Shown: piece by piece, positions 45,353-55,671 of the stretch
Layout: every line of letters begins with the position of its first letter
How positions within the stretch are numbered: position 1 is the stretch's first letter
Origin: Cryptomeria japonica
Lineage: Eukaryota > Streptophyta > Pinopsida > Cupressales > Cupressaceae
Assembly (NCBI RefSeq): GCF_030272615.1
Contig: NC_081408.1
Span: forward strand, 763,427,673 to 763,491,672
Direction: 5' to 3'
Length of the DNA stretch: 64,000 bases
Position numbers and translations under genes: made by a program
Notes under the pieces: generated by a model
The model's input: only the letters and a program-made list of their open reading frames with translations
What the model was told of the DNA's origin: nothing
Databases searched by the model: none

Positions 45353-45604
45353 AGTCTTTCTACATCGCATGCGTCTATACCTTCAAGAAAAAAAAAAAAA
45401 AACGAGTTTGATTCAGAATCATTGAACCGCAGAGCTTTTATGCAATATAGGGCTCTGAGTTATCACAAAAATCAAGGAGGAAAGATTAATCCCAACTTCT
45501 TCCCAAACATCTGTATCACCTACAACACAGCTCGAGAAGTGCCACCAACGCCTGAAAGGGAAGAGGTAGAGTTTGTCCCATCTGTGACACAGAGTTTTTA
45601 TTGA
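45353..45604 (+). CDS. Small conserved leader ORF of young Tat (hypothetical)
   Basis: The frame is open from after a TAG at 45350-45352 to TGA at 45602-45604. It includes FDSESLNRRAF and GGKINPNFFPNICITYN (about 45473-45528), which align with the old Tat ORF at 9852. There is no ATG before the conserved part; the first in-frame ATG is at 45440. A non-AUG start, splicing or later degeneration are all possible. It is in a different frame from gag. No known domain. Confidence 0.5.
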   Translation, partial: SLSTSHASIPSRKKKKNEFDSESLNRRAFMQYRALSYHKNQGGKINPNFFPNICITYNTAREVPPTPEREEVEFVPSVTQSFY

Positions 45605-46043
45605 AGTTGAAAACAAAAACATCCATCATCTCACTCATACATCATCACTTCATCATCAATCCATCCCAACTCTCAAAACATTAAGAGGTTCTTGTCCCAA
45701 GATTCTTTTTTAGATATTGCTTGAAATCAAAACACATCACATCACTTTTTAGATTGTTTCTACATCTAGGATAAGCTCATCCTAAGAGACACATCTACGC
45801 AGGTTAAAACTAGTTCATGAGTGAATCCTCTCATTGCTAGGTAGTCAAAATCTGTAACACATCTCAGATTTCTCTACACCTTATCACATCCAAACTCATC
45901 AAAACAAACAAGCAATTCAAAGAAAGAATTCTGGTTACATTTACCTTTAGAGTGCTAGAGATCTACAATCCACTAATCATCCATCTTTCATCGAACAACT
46001 CATCATCATCTTCAATCAACTTCAACACAAACTTGCAAACAAA
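45605..46043 (+). other. Leader between the small ORF and gag of young Tat
   Basis: The sequence is CAT/ATC-rich, with many TCATCA triplets, and has no supported gene. It ends at the gag start codon in the context ACAAAATGGCT, which is favourable for plant translation. Confidence 0.6.
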
Positions 46044-46910
46044 ATGGCTCAAACCCGATCGCGATCAAGGCAACGAGAAATAGAAATTGAGGAAGAAGAG
46101 GACAACCTCAATGAATTTCAAGAAGCACTTGGAGGAAATGTAAATGATGAAAACCCAAGTAGTCCCACTCCTTCAACAATCGAAAGGGTTCAGCATAACC
46201 CTCACTTTAATAGATTATTTGATGAAATTCTCAGGAGCAATGCGGATGCTCACTTCTTAAGACTTGCTCAAGAAGGAGCCAAACTCCCCTCAGACTTTGA
46301 TCTTGCCCAATTAAGACAAGCATCAGAAAGACAAAGTCGCCATGAGGAGGAAAGACGTAGAGATCCCATCAGATATAACATCCCTCGAGGTAACCCACCA
46401 CCTCCTCCTCCAAATGAAATGGAGATGTTGCGGCAACAAGTCGCGAATCTCGCCCAACAACTTCATAGTGGTGTTAGGACCAATCAATTCTCACTTAACG
46501 ACATCTGTCCCTATCCGTTTGATAGGAATCTTTATATGCCACCCTTTCCACGCGGGTTCGAAACACCAAAATTCGAAAAATATAGAGGAAAGGGAGATCC
46601 CCGTGATCATGTCCGAGAATTTCATTCCGCTTGTCTCGAAGTCGCTTATGAGGACACATACCTAATGCGCCTTTTTCCCCAAAGCTTGGGAGGAACAACC
46701 ACATCATGGTTTTCCCGACTACCAGGTGGCATAAGAACATTTGAGGAACTCATCCAGAAGTTCCTATCTCATTACTCTTATAATATTGAACGCGACATCA
46801 CCATGGCTGATCTATGTAACACCAAACAAAAACCAGGTGAATTATTCTCAGTATTCCTGCAACGATGGCGCCAAATGTCTAGTAGACGTTCTCTTCAGTT
46901 ACCTGAATGA
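46044..46910 (+). CDS. Young Tat Gag, N-terminal and capsid-like part (ends at TGA)
   Basis: The frame is 288 codons from MAQTRSRSR, with an acidic N terminus and a Pro-rich stretch (NPPPPPPNEMEML) near residue 115. The capsid-like region typical of Tat Gags follows: DICPYPFDRNLYMPPFPRGF near 153, then DPRDHVREF. It assembles the particle that packages the RNA. The stop TGA at 46908-46910 lies inside Gag, because the same frame continues at once with gag and pol sequence. In old Tat this position reads K within PEKED. A CGA-to-TGA change would explain it. Confidence 0.85.
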   Translation: MAQTRSRSRQREIEIEEEEDNLNEFQEALGGNVNDENPSSPTPSTIERVQHNPHFNRLFDEILRSNADAHFLRLAQEGAKLPSDFDLAQLRQASERQSRHEEERRRDPIRYNIPRGNPPPPPPNEMEMLRQQVANLAQQLHSGVRTNQFSLNDICPYPFDRNLYMPPFPRGFETPKFEKYRGKGDPRDHVREFHSACLEVAYEDTYLMRLFPQSLGGTTTSWFSRLPGGIRTFEELIQKFLSHYSYNIERDITMADLCNTKQKPGELFSVFLQRWRQMSSRRSLQLPE

Positions 46911-46916
46911 GAACTA

Positions 46917-49900
46917 GTGGAAATTTTCATTTCCAACTTAAACGAAGAAATGGAATTTCACCTGGATGTCAAAGACACAGATTCTTTTAACGATATGATC
47001 ACCAAAGGTATAAAATGTGAAAGGGCACTCATCAAAAAAGGACTCATCAAAATCTTTAATGAACCAAAAGATGCTTCTCGCCCGCGCTTCAATAGCGATA
47101 AACCGAACTTCTGGAACAAGAATAAGAACATCGTCAACGATGGAGTTGTGGATGCTCGGACTGTCCAAAATGCACAACCTGTGGTTCGGTTTGCAGGACA
47201 AAATCCTCCACCTCAAAATAACACAAATGTTCCTCTTAATCAAGGTCGCATCACATCTCATGATGAACCAAGACCTCGTCCACAAAAACAAAAACGCACA
47301 TACACTCCCTTAGGGGAACCCATTGAAACAGTGTTGCGACAACTCCTCTCTCAAAATTTGGTCACTCTACCTAAGCTATCAAACTATGAGCCTCAAGTCA
47401 AACCAGCATGGTGGAAAGATACTGAACACTGTGAGTTCCATCAAGGAAGAGGACACAAGACAAGTAATTGTCACCGATTGAAAGATCTCATTCAGGATCT
47501 TATTGACCGAGGAGAAATTGAAATTGAAGGGCATGACCCAAAAACAACCAATAATGATCATCAGATGTTCAAGAATCCACTTCCATCGCAAGATCAAAGG
47601 GGTCCTTCGACGTCCAGTCGAGGTCCTGATACCACTGATTATACGCAAGCTGCGTATAATTACACTGTAAATCACCTGTATGATGCCAGTGAACAAATTG
47701 CAACCATAACCTTCAAAAATCCCACCTCAAATTGCAATGTTGTTACACGTCGTGGCAAGGTCACCATCAAGGCAGCTCCACAAGGCACCACCTCCGTCCC
47801 AAAGCAGTACAATCTTGTGGAACAATTAGACAAAACCCCTGCGCTTATATCCATCTTGGAGCTTTTGCGTCTGTCACCCTCTCATAAAACAATCTTGGAT
47901 CAAGCACTCCAAGAGGCGTCAGTCCCTGCAAACCTGAACACGGACCAATTTCAAGCCATGGTTGGAAGTCTAAAGTCATCACCTTGTCTCACTTTTTCCG
48001 AAAGTGATAACTCTTCCTTCCAGCAGCCTCATAACGCCTCACTCCACATTGAAGGCTTTGTCAACCAACACAGGATCAAGCGAGTCTTGATTGATAATGG
48101 AGCAGGCCTAAACATTTGCACACTACAGTTGGTCACAGCATTGGGCTATGCAGTAGAATCAGTGGATCCTCGCAAGAAGATCACCATCAAGGCCTATGAT
48201 GATGCAGAGCGTTCATCCAAAGGAGCTGTGGTACTACCAATCCGAGTGGGCCCTGTGGTAAAGCACATCATCTGTCAGGTTCTGGACCTTCCTCTGCCAT
48301 ATAATCTATTATTAGGGAGACCTTGGATACATGCCATGCAAGCCGTTCCATCTACCTACCATCAATGTATCAAGTTCCCACATAACGGTGTAGAGATCAC
48401 AATCCTGGGTGATGCAAATCCCTTTGCTTTTTGCCATAATATCAGCCATCAACTAGAGATTACTGTTCCTAATAATAGGGAAGCCATTTCCTCCACATCA
48501 TATGTAAATCCCGCCTCTCTTGCCAGTTCAAACACCCCTATACCCAAGCAAGAAAAGCTTAAAATGAAAGTAGCAGAGGAAGGTCCTGGAGAATACAACT
48601 TGAGTCAGCTCTTTTGTGTGGGACAAATGCCCACTTCTCCAAGAACACATGGTAAACCACAGCAGTTACTCCAGCAACCACTAATCACGCCTGCATGTGC
48701 CTTAACGCCTTTCATCCTTGGAAAGAGTCAAGAGGAAGAGACACAAGATGAGGACCTAGCGGACTGGATCTACAAAGATCCCATCACCACTGACATACCG
48801 CGAGTTACACTTCCTACGGAACAATATGGCAAAGGCCTCCTTATTATGCAAAGAATGGGATATGATGGTCAGAGTGCTTTGGGATACTGCAAACAAGGAC
48901 GACACGAACCGCTGCTACCAGAATTCAAGCCCAAAGGTAATACAGGCCTAGGTTTTGAAAAAGAGATTCTTCCTAAACTCAGATTCAAAGGAAAACCTAG
49001 CAAACCATTTTGCCCACCTACTGCAAAGAGGACACCTTTCATAATCAAAGCACCATCAAACACTATCCCCACTGCCCCATCGAGGCTCACAAACCCACCA
49101 CAACCATCTACAATGCCAATCATCCCATCAAACGAACCAGTAATCCTATCAGCAACACCATTTGTAGCAGCAACTATATTGGAACCCGCAGCAGCATCTA
49201 TGGCACCAGTAGTTCCAGCAGAAGCCACTGAGTCACCATTACCGATACTTCCAGTGACAAATCCATTAAACCCCATCACAATTCCTGCAGCACCGATCAC
49301 TACAAGGATACATAAACCAATCACACTTGCCGTGTTTAACTCCAAAGACATCCCAGTATGGTATAGCAATCGGATGCTGGAGAGTGATTCAGAGACCGAC
49401 TCACATGAGTGGGAATTCGATTCAGTGCAACTTAACACTTCAGATGAGGAAGACACATCACAACCTCCACCCCGCAAAGACATCCCTATTTACGGAGAAG
49501 CACAGATAAAGACCACTTGGGTACCTGAGCTGGAAACATCTTCCACAGACCCTACGTCTCATCCTACGCCTGATTCTGACAGGGAGAGCACCATCAACGA
49601 CCTTCACCACACTGTCTTAACCCTCACTGATACATCTCCCGCACTTAACTTAATCGATGAAGTAATGCCCATTATCCACCCTGAACTCATCGAATGGAAC
49701 CAACCAAATCCCCCATGTCTTGACCTCTTCCAAAACGATGAGGCTATCATTGACTTTTTGGAATTAAGGGATAATCTACCAAGCGGGGATCACAAAGCTG
49801 GATTCGCCATTGAACTTAATAGCGCAGCATACTTCGGGGCGGATGCCAAACCCTTCAGCTGCAAAAATATAACATTAAAACATGGATCTTCCAGTGAAAA

Positions 49901-52900
49901 CCACACTGTGGCACTGTTTGATCCAACAAAAGTAAAAAGAAAGAGCGTATCCAACGGTGAAAACCTCTCTGAGGCACTTAAGGATGAAGGGTTTGACATT
50001 CTCCCTGCTAGTACACAACAGGAACGATCGACGATTCTCATTGAGGAGACTAAAGAATACAATGTGGGGACTCCTGAAAACCCTCATATCATACATCTGG
50101 CATCTCTTCTCACTCCAGAGGAACAACCTCAATTTATAGAGTTCTTCCAACAGCGTCAGATCAACTTTGCATGGTCATATGCAGACATGCCTGGGCTTGA
50201 TCCTGATTTAGTCATGCATCATCTCATAGTAGCAAAAGGAGCCAAACCTGTCAAGCAGAAGCTTCGTAAGATGCATCCTCAGATTGCCGTGCTAGTCAAA
50301 ACAGAACTCAAGAAACTCCTGGATGTTGGTTTCATTAGACCAATTGATTATGCAGAATGGATCTCCAATATTGTGCCAGTTGGCAAACCAAAAGGGGGCA
50401 TCCGCATTTGTACAGACTTCAGAGATCTAAATAAGGCATGTCATAAGGATGACTTTCCCCTACCAAATATCGACATCATAGTGGATCTAACAGCAGGACA
50501 TGCGATGCTTTCACTCATGGATGGATTTTCAGGATATAATCAAATAAAGATCGCACCAGAAGATCAACATAAGACAGCTTTCACATGTCCATGGGGCACA
50601 TATTGCTGGAATGTAATGCCTTTTGGTCTAAAGAATGCAGGAGCGACCTATCAAAGAGCAATGACCACCATCTTCCATGACATGATGCATACTATAATGG
50701 AAGATTATGTGGATGATTTACTAGCAAAATCACTTACTAGAGAAGGACATCTTCACATCTTAGATAAAATCTTTGATAGACTGGAACAATACCATGTTCG
50801 ACTCAACCCAAAGAAATGTGTCTTCGGAGTGACCTCCGGGAAGCTTCTAGGATACATTGTCTCAAGCAAAGGCATTGAGGTCGATCCAGCAAAGGTTAAA
50901 GCAATCATGGACATGCCACCTCCAAAGAATATCAGTCAGCTAAGAACACTACAAGGACGGCTTCAATCTATCCGCAGATTCATTGCACAATTGGCTGATA
51001 AGTGTCACCCATTCACACACCTGCTACACAAGAACATCCGCTTTCAGTGGGATGACAAATGCCAGCAAGCATTTCAGGCACTTAAAAACTATCTCATGAA
51101 TCCACCATTGCTGATGCCACCAGATCCAAGTAGACCGTTGTTACTTTATATCTCAGCGACAAGTACAGCACTGGGTGTGCTACTGGCACAACATAATGCA
51201 GAAGGAAAAGAGTGTGCTATTTACTACATCTCTCGCACACTGGTGGGCTATGAACTCAATTACACACCTATTGAGCGAGCTTGCCTAGCAGTAATCTTGG
51301 CAGCCACTAAACTAAGGCACTATCTGTTAACACACAAGGTGCAACTCATTGCAAAGATTGATCCACTCAAGTATTTACTCAGCAAAGCAGCATTGACAGG
51401 CCGCTTGGCCAAATGGGTGATGATTCTAAGTGAATTTGACATTGAGTATGTGGACCGTAAAGCTATCAAAGGTCAAGTTATTGCAGATCAGTTGGCTGAT
51501 GCACCTCTCATAGGCGATCATCCTCTCATTTCCAATTTTCCAGATGAAGAGATATTCATGATCACAGAAGCAAAACCATGGAAACTATATTTTGATGGTT
51601 CATACACTAGGCACGGCTCGGGGGCAGGCATTCTGTTTATCACACCTCAAGGTGATAGCATCCCGAAGTCTTACAGGCTCACATTTCCATGCACAAACAA
51701 CATAGCAGAGTATGAGGCCTTGATCACGGGACTCAGGTTAGCCGTACAATGGAAATTACAAGAACTACAAGTATATGGCGATTCCCAACTAGTCATTCGA
51801 CAAGCAACAGATGAATATCAGACCAAAGATGATAAACTCATGCCATATAAGAAAATGGTGGACAATCTAAAGGCATCATTTACTACTATCACTTTTGAGC
51901 AGATACCAAGAGATCAGAATCGAGCTGCTGATGCCATGGCTACCATCACATCTCTCCTAGATCTTCCACAAAATTCAACACGCTACGAGTTCTTGGTAGA
52001 ACAGCTTTGGATCCCCGCTTATGATATCCCTGAATCTGAAATGATATGTCGCCTTGTTGGTTCTGAATCCCCATGGTACGGTGAGTTCTACACCTATCTT
52101 CGCGATCATACCCTTCCTCCCAACCAATCGAATAACCAACGAAAAACCTTCATTCGCCAAACTGCTCGATATACCATTATTGCCGAAATCTTATACCGAC
52201 GTAGTCTTGATGGTACTCTCCTTCGATGTCTGGAACAAGATGAGATAACAAAGGTTTTGGAAGAGGTACATGAAGGAATTTGCGGGACTCATTCAAGTGG
52301 TCCGTCACTCGCCAAGAAACTCTTGCGAGCTGGATATTATTGGCCATCTATGGAAAAGGATTCCTACTACTTTGTCAGGAAATGCAAGAAATGTCAAGTT
52401 CATGGCGACCTGATACATGCACCAGCACAGGAACTACAACCAATCACAACACCATGGCCTTTTTGTCAATGGGGTCTTGACCTTGTGGGTAAAATCCATC
52501 CATCTTCATCCAATGGCCATAAATTCATTATTACCGCCACCGAATATTTCACCAAGTGGATCGAAGCTGTTCCACTTACCCAAGTCACCGGCAAGCAGAT
52601 CGCCTCATTCATCCTCAATTACATCATCTGTCGGTATGGTGTGCCCATGTCCATTGTCACAGATAACGGTCTTCCTTTCAAAAATCAGGATGTCCGTGAA
52701 CTTTGTGAGAAATTTCATATCCAACACCGCTTTTCCACTCCCTATTACCCACAAGGCAATGGTCAGGCCGAAGCATCCAATAAAAACATACTGAGGATCC
52801 TAAAGAAGACAGTCAATGATGCCGGTCGTGATTGGCATGTTCAATTGAATCCAGCATTATGGGCATATCGCACTAGCATTCGAACCCCTACAGGTGCAAC

Positions 52901-53330
52901 TCCTTATTCATTGGTCTATGGTGCAGAAGCTATCTTGCCTATTGAGGTCGAGATACCATCATTAAGGGTTTCCTTGCACAATCTCATTGATGATGACACA
53001 TACAGAGTCTCACGCCTTCAGGACTTAGAGTTACTTGATGAGAAGCGACAAGCTGCATACAATCACCTCAAAGCCTATCAGCAGCGCATGAGTAGAAGCT
53101 ACAATCACCGAGTTAGATCTCGTACATTTGAGGTAGGTGATCTTGTTCTTCGAGAGAATCCTCGCAACCAACCAAACAGAGAACATCAAGGCAAGTTTGA
53201 ATCAAATTGGCTAGGCCCATATGTTGTCACTGCTGTATTTGGGTCCGGGGCATATCAGTTGGCTACATCAGATGGAGAACCGCTCGCAGATCCAATCAAC
53301 AACATGCACCTCAAACGGTTTTACACATAA
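46917..53330 (+). CDS. Young Tat Gag-Pol polyprotein, 2,137 codons open
   Basis: The frame is in register with the upstream gag; GTG at 46917 is only the first possible start after the TGA. Residues: end of Gag 1-45; knuckle CX2HX4HX4C at 172-185; retropepsin around D393 (LIDNGAGLN); G-patch-like segment about 636-683; Pro/Thr-rich linker about 700-830; RT about 1084-1300 with motif-A D1202 (LMDGFSGYN) and YVDD at 1264-1267; RNase H about 1390-1530; archaeal-type RNase H about 1555-1690 (LYFDGSYTRHGSG); integrase about 1765-2137 with H-H-C-C, D1855, D1916 and E1952 (DD35E). No catalytic residue is missing. It replicates and integrates the element. Only the TGA, if not suppressed, prevents production. 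Confidence 0.93.
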   Translation: MEIFISNLNEEMEFHLDVKDTDSFNDMITKGIKCERALIKKGLIKIFNEPKDASRPRFNSDKPNFWNKNKNIVNDGVVDARTVQNAQPVVRFAGQNPPPQNNTNVPLNQGRITSHDEPRPRPQKQKRTYTPLGEPIETVLRQLLSQNLVTLPKLSNYEPQVKPAWWKDTEHCEFHQGRGHKTSNCHRLKDLIQDLIDRGEIEIEGHDPKTTNNDHQMFKNPLPSQDQRGPSTSSRGPDTTDYTQAAYNYTVNHLYDASEQIATITFKNPTSNCNVVTRRGKVTIKAAPQGTTSVPKQYNLVEQLDKTPALISILELLRLSPSHKTILDQALQEASVPANLNTDQFQAMVGSLKSSPCLTFSESDNSSFQQPHNASLHIEGFVNQHRIKRVLIDNGAGLNICTLQLVTALGYAVESVDPRKKITIKAYDDAERSSKGAVVLPIRVGPVVKHIICQVLDLPLPYNLLLGRPWIHAMQAVPSTYHQCIKFPHNGVEITILGDANPFAFCHNISHQLEITVPNNREAISSTSYVNPASLASSNTPIPKQEKLKMKVAEEGPGEYNLSQLFCVGQMPTSPRTHGKPQQLLQQPLITPACALTPFILGKSQEEETQDEDLADWIYKDPITTDIPRVTLPTEQYGKGLLIMQRMGYDGQSALGYCKQGRHEPLLPEFKPKGNTGLGFEKEILPKLRFKGKPSKPFCPPTAKRTPFIIKAPSNTIPTAPSRLTNPPQPSTMPIIPSNEPVILSATPFVAATILEPAAASMAPVVPAEATESPLPILPVTNPLNPITIPAAPITTRIHKPITLAVFNSKDIPVWYSNRMLESDSETDSHEWEFDSVQLNTSDEEDTSQPPPRKDIPIYGEAQIKTTWVPELETSSTDPTSHPTPDSDRESTINDLHHTVLTLTDTSPALNLIDEVMPIIHPELIEWNQPNPPCLDLFQNDEAIIDFLELRDNLPSGDHKAGFAIELNSAAYFGADAKPFSCKNITLKHGSSSENHTVALFDPTKVKRKSVSNGENLSEALKDEGFDILPASTQQERSTILIEETKEYNVGTPENPHIIHLASLLTPEEQPQFIEFFQQRQINFAWSYADMPGLDPDLVMHHLIVAKGAKPVKQKLRKMHPQIAVLVKTELKKLLDVGFIRPIDYAEWISNIVPVGKPKGGIRICTDFRDLNKACHKDDFPLPNIDIIVDLTAGHAMLSLMDGFSGYNQIKIAPEDQHKTAFTCPWGTYCWNVMPFGLKNAGATYQRAMTTIFHDMMHTIMEDYVDDLLAKSLTREGHLHILDKIFDRLEQYHVRLNPKKCVFGVTSGKLLGYIVSSKGIEVDPAKVKAIMDMPPPKNISQLRTLQGRLQSIRRFIAQLADKCHPFTHLLHKNIRFQWDDKCQQAFQALKNYLMNPPLLMPPDPSRPLLLYISATSTALGVLLAQHNAEGKECAIYYISRTLVGYELNYTPIERACLAVILAATKLRHYLLTHKVQLIAKIDPLKYLLSKAALTGRLAKWVMILSEFDIEYVDRKAIKGQVIADQLADAPLIGDHPLISNFPDEEIFMITEAKPWKLYFDGSYTRHGSGAGILFITPQGDSIPKSYRLTFPCTNNIAEYEALITGLRLAVQWKLQELQVYGDSQLVIRQATDEYQTKDDKLMPYKKMVDNLKASFTTITFEQIPRDQNRAADAMATITSLLDLPQNSTRYEFLVEQLWIPAYDIPESEMICRLVGSESPWYGEFYTYLRDHTLPPNQSNNQRKTFIRQTARYTIIAEILYRRSLDGTLLRCLEQDEITKVLEEVHEGICGTHSSGPSLAKKLLRAGYYWPSMEKDSYYFVRKCKKCQVHGDLIHAPAQELQPITTPWPFCQWGLDLVGKIHPSSSNGHKFIITATEYFTKWIEAVPLTQVTGKQIASFILNYIICRYGVPMSIVTDNGLPFKNQDVRELCEKFHIQHRFSTPYYPQGNGQAEASNKNILRILKKTVNDAGRDWHVQLNPALWAYRTSIRTPTGATPYSLVYGAEAILPIEVEIPSLRVSLHNLIDDDTYRVSRLQDLELLDEKRQAAYNHLKAYQQRMSRSYNHRVRSRTFEVGDLVLRENPRNQPNREHQGKFESNWLGPYVVTAVFGSGAYQLATSDGEPLADPINNMHLKRFYT

Positions 53331-55658
53331 GCTGTACAGAGCATCAGGCTCCCCTGCCTATCAGAAAATACCAAAAAAACATTCAGAAAAATGTCCTGAA
53401 GAAAATATAAAAACATTCAAAAAAGTAAAGAAAAATCGTGCATCCAAACGGTGAACAACCACTCCGGTGGCACCTTGGGTAAGAACGATGGTGAAAACCT
53501 GGCAAACAGGCGCCACTCGTAAAGGCTATGGCTCCATTATCTTTCAGACTTGTGGCGATCACATCTACTTCATACATACATCCATCCATCCATCAACCAT
53601 GGCTTGTTATTCCTCTGCAATTATGATAGTACTCCATACATCTTGCATCCCACTTTTTCATAGTCATGTCTAAAACTGGGGGCAATGCCTTTAACCTATT
53701 GATGGAAGTGGATTCTACATTGTCTTATGATTCATTAAGTTCTTCATTCAAACAATCATCAAAAATCCAAAAACATTCAAAAATATCTCGCAAAAATACC
53801 AAAAACATTCAAAATAATTCAAAATCCAAAAACATCGACAAAACCATTGAAAAATCACACAAAAATATGGCAACACCTTGTACATACTCATCCATGCAGA
53901 TACCAAAACAAACATTGCGACAAACTACTCACACAATGACCATTTACCAAACAACCACACAATCCACATCAACAATCCAAAACTGTCTTTAAAACAAGGA
54001 TGCATCCTTCCTTACCAAAACAAAGACAAGATGATGTTTTCTTTGACAAGAAAATTCTGTTAGGCTGTCAAATACTTGGTTGATTTGTGAGTAATTCATT
54101 TGTTTATCTGTATCGGGATCTTTCAGCATTGTTTTGTATCGTTTGCGCATTATTTCCGATGAAGTTTTGGGGCATGTACTAATGGTGTCTACGTGGGAAG
54201 TTCACTAAGCTACGTAATCTTATGCCAAATACAGTCATAGATCATTACGGCTTGCTGACTACAGCGTATACCTCGACCATATGAGCATGAACCATTACCA
54301 AGGATCCATATTCTTTATTCTTTATGTATATATTGTTTGTTTATAGGTACAATGCTCATTCTTTGGTTCCTCCTCATCCAATTTGGATAAAGGTTTTTAT
54401 CTCTTATTACGGTATGCACTTGTCTCAGGATATGATCAGCCTAAGATCAAGGAGGACGATCCAAGTCATGCATGAATGGAGATAATCCTTGTCTGTTCCG
54501 CAAGCAATACTCAGGTCAACTTGATCCATTATATCAAGTTGCTTGTATTAACTTGCTATATAAAAATCCATGTAAGAAATACTCTGGTCATCTTGAATCT
54601 TTATGTCAAGTTGCTTGTATTTTCTTACAACATTTTAAAGCTCAATGATGAAAAATAGAGCACCATGGATCGTCATTCCATCTCATTTGTATATATTGCA
54701 TTTCGTTGCATTCCACCCATCCATACATTCATAATAGCTGCATATCATGCATACGTAGTCATAATAATGCATACTCTATTTTACTCATATTCTTCCATAG
54801 GACTCGATCCTAGTCCTCCATATCTTCTATCTAACATCAAATCCCCCCTCACCCTCCCTATCTTGATCATCAACATCATCCTAATCCCTTCATCGCTTCC
54901 CATCCTCACTCATCCACAAAATTAAGCTAGTTACTCTGTCTACACAGATACATCGACTCCCACACACCTAGACTATCAACAGATACTCTGATCAAGTATC
55001 TTCGGGTCTCAACAGTCAGGCATTTATCACAATGACCTAGTCTCAACGGGGTTGCCATGATTCCCCACAACCATCCATCACACGCACATACTATCAATTG
55101 ATTAGCCAATCAACCACAATCCAACGGACAATTACATCAATTGTCTACGTCTCAACGAGTATTTTGCTTCATATACCTTGACTTCATCGGGCAATTACAT
55201 CAATTGTCTAAGTCACATCAGGTCACTTTGATTCACTTACTCAGACTTTATCATGTCCAAGCGACCAACTGACATCAACTGTCACGCTTTGACTTGACCG
55301 GGGCAATTAAACCGATTGCACCAGATTGTCCAACCAATTTTGATCAATTGTATAGCATCAATCAAAACCCCACACTACATCTGCTATGTATCTCTTGCAT
55401 GACCTCAGGGTACCCACTGGCTTGTTGTTTCTTCATATTCACTCCATTTTCTCCCATTCTTTCATCATTAGTTCTAATTTCTTCTATTCTACCTCCCCTC
55501 CACTTTGCATTCTTTTTCGAGAGATCGCCCGATTTTTCAAAACAAAATTTGGCCCATCTCTCGAGGGGGCATACCACCCATTAAATTTACATTTTATGGG
55601 GCATTTCTTCACACCTATTTTTCTTTCTTTGAAACGACGCGATAAACCGCACCGTCTC
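53331..55658 (+). other. 3' untranslated region of young Tat
   Basis: About 2.3 kb with no supported gene on either strand. It starts with A-rich repeats of AAAACATTCAAAA (53370-53420, 53760-53850) around the AAAACCTGGCAAACAGGCGCC block shared with old Tat. Near 55128 and 55190 the palindromic CAATTACATCAATTGTCTA occurs twice. The antisense ORF of old Tat has no visible counterpart here. Confidence 0.65.
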
Positions 55659-55671
55659 AAAGAGGGGCAAA
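55659..55671 (+). other. Polypurine tract of young Tat
   Basis: AAAGAGGGGCAAA directly abuts the TG of the 3' LTR. This is the expected plus-strand primer site. Confidence 0.88.

Noticed and set aside
45075-45425. Lys/Asn-rich open frames in the young Tat leader
   Set aside because: They come from A-rich sequence, two frames overlap, and I see no match in old Tat except the small ORF annotated separately.
48869-49483. Minus-strand open frame of 204 codons
   Set aside because: It is the complement of the Pro/Thr/Ser-rich linker in young Tat Pol. Its Gly/Ala/Val-rich content follows from that composition.
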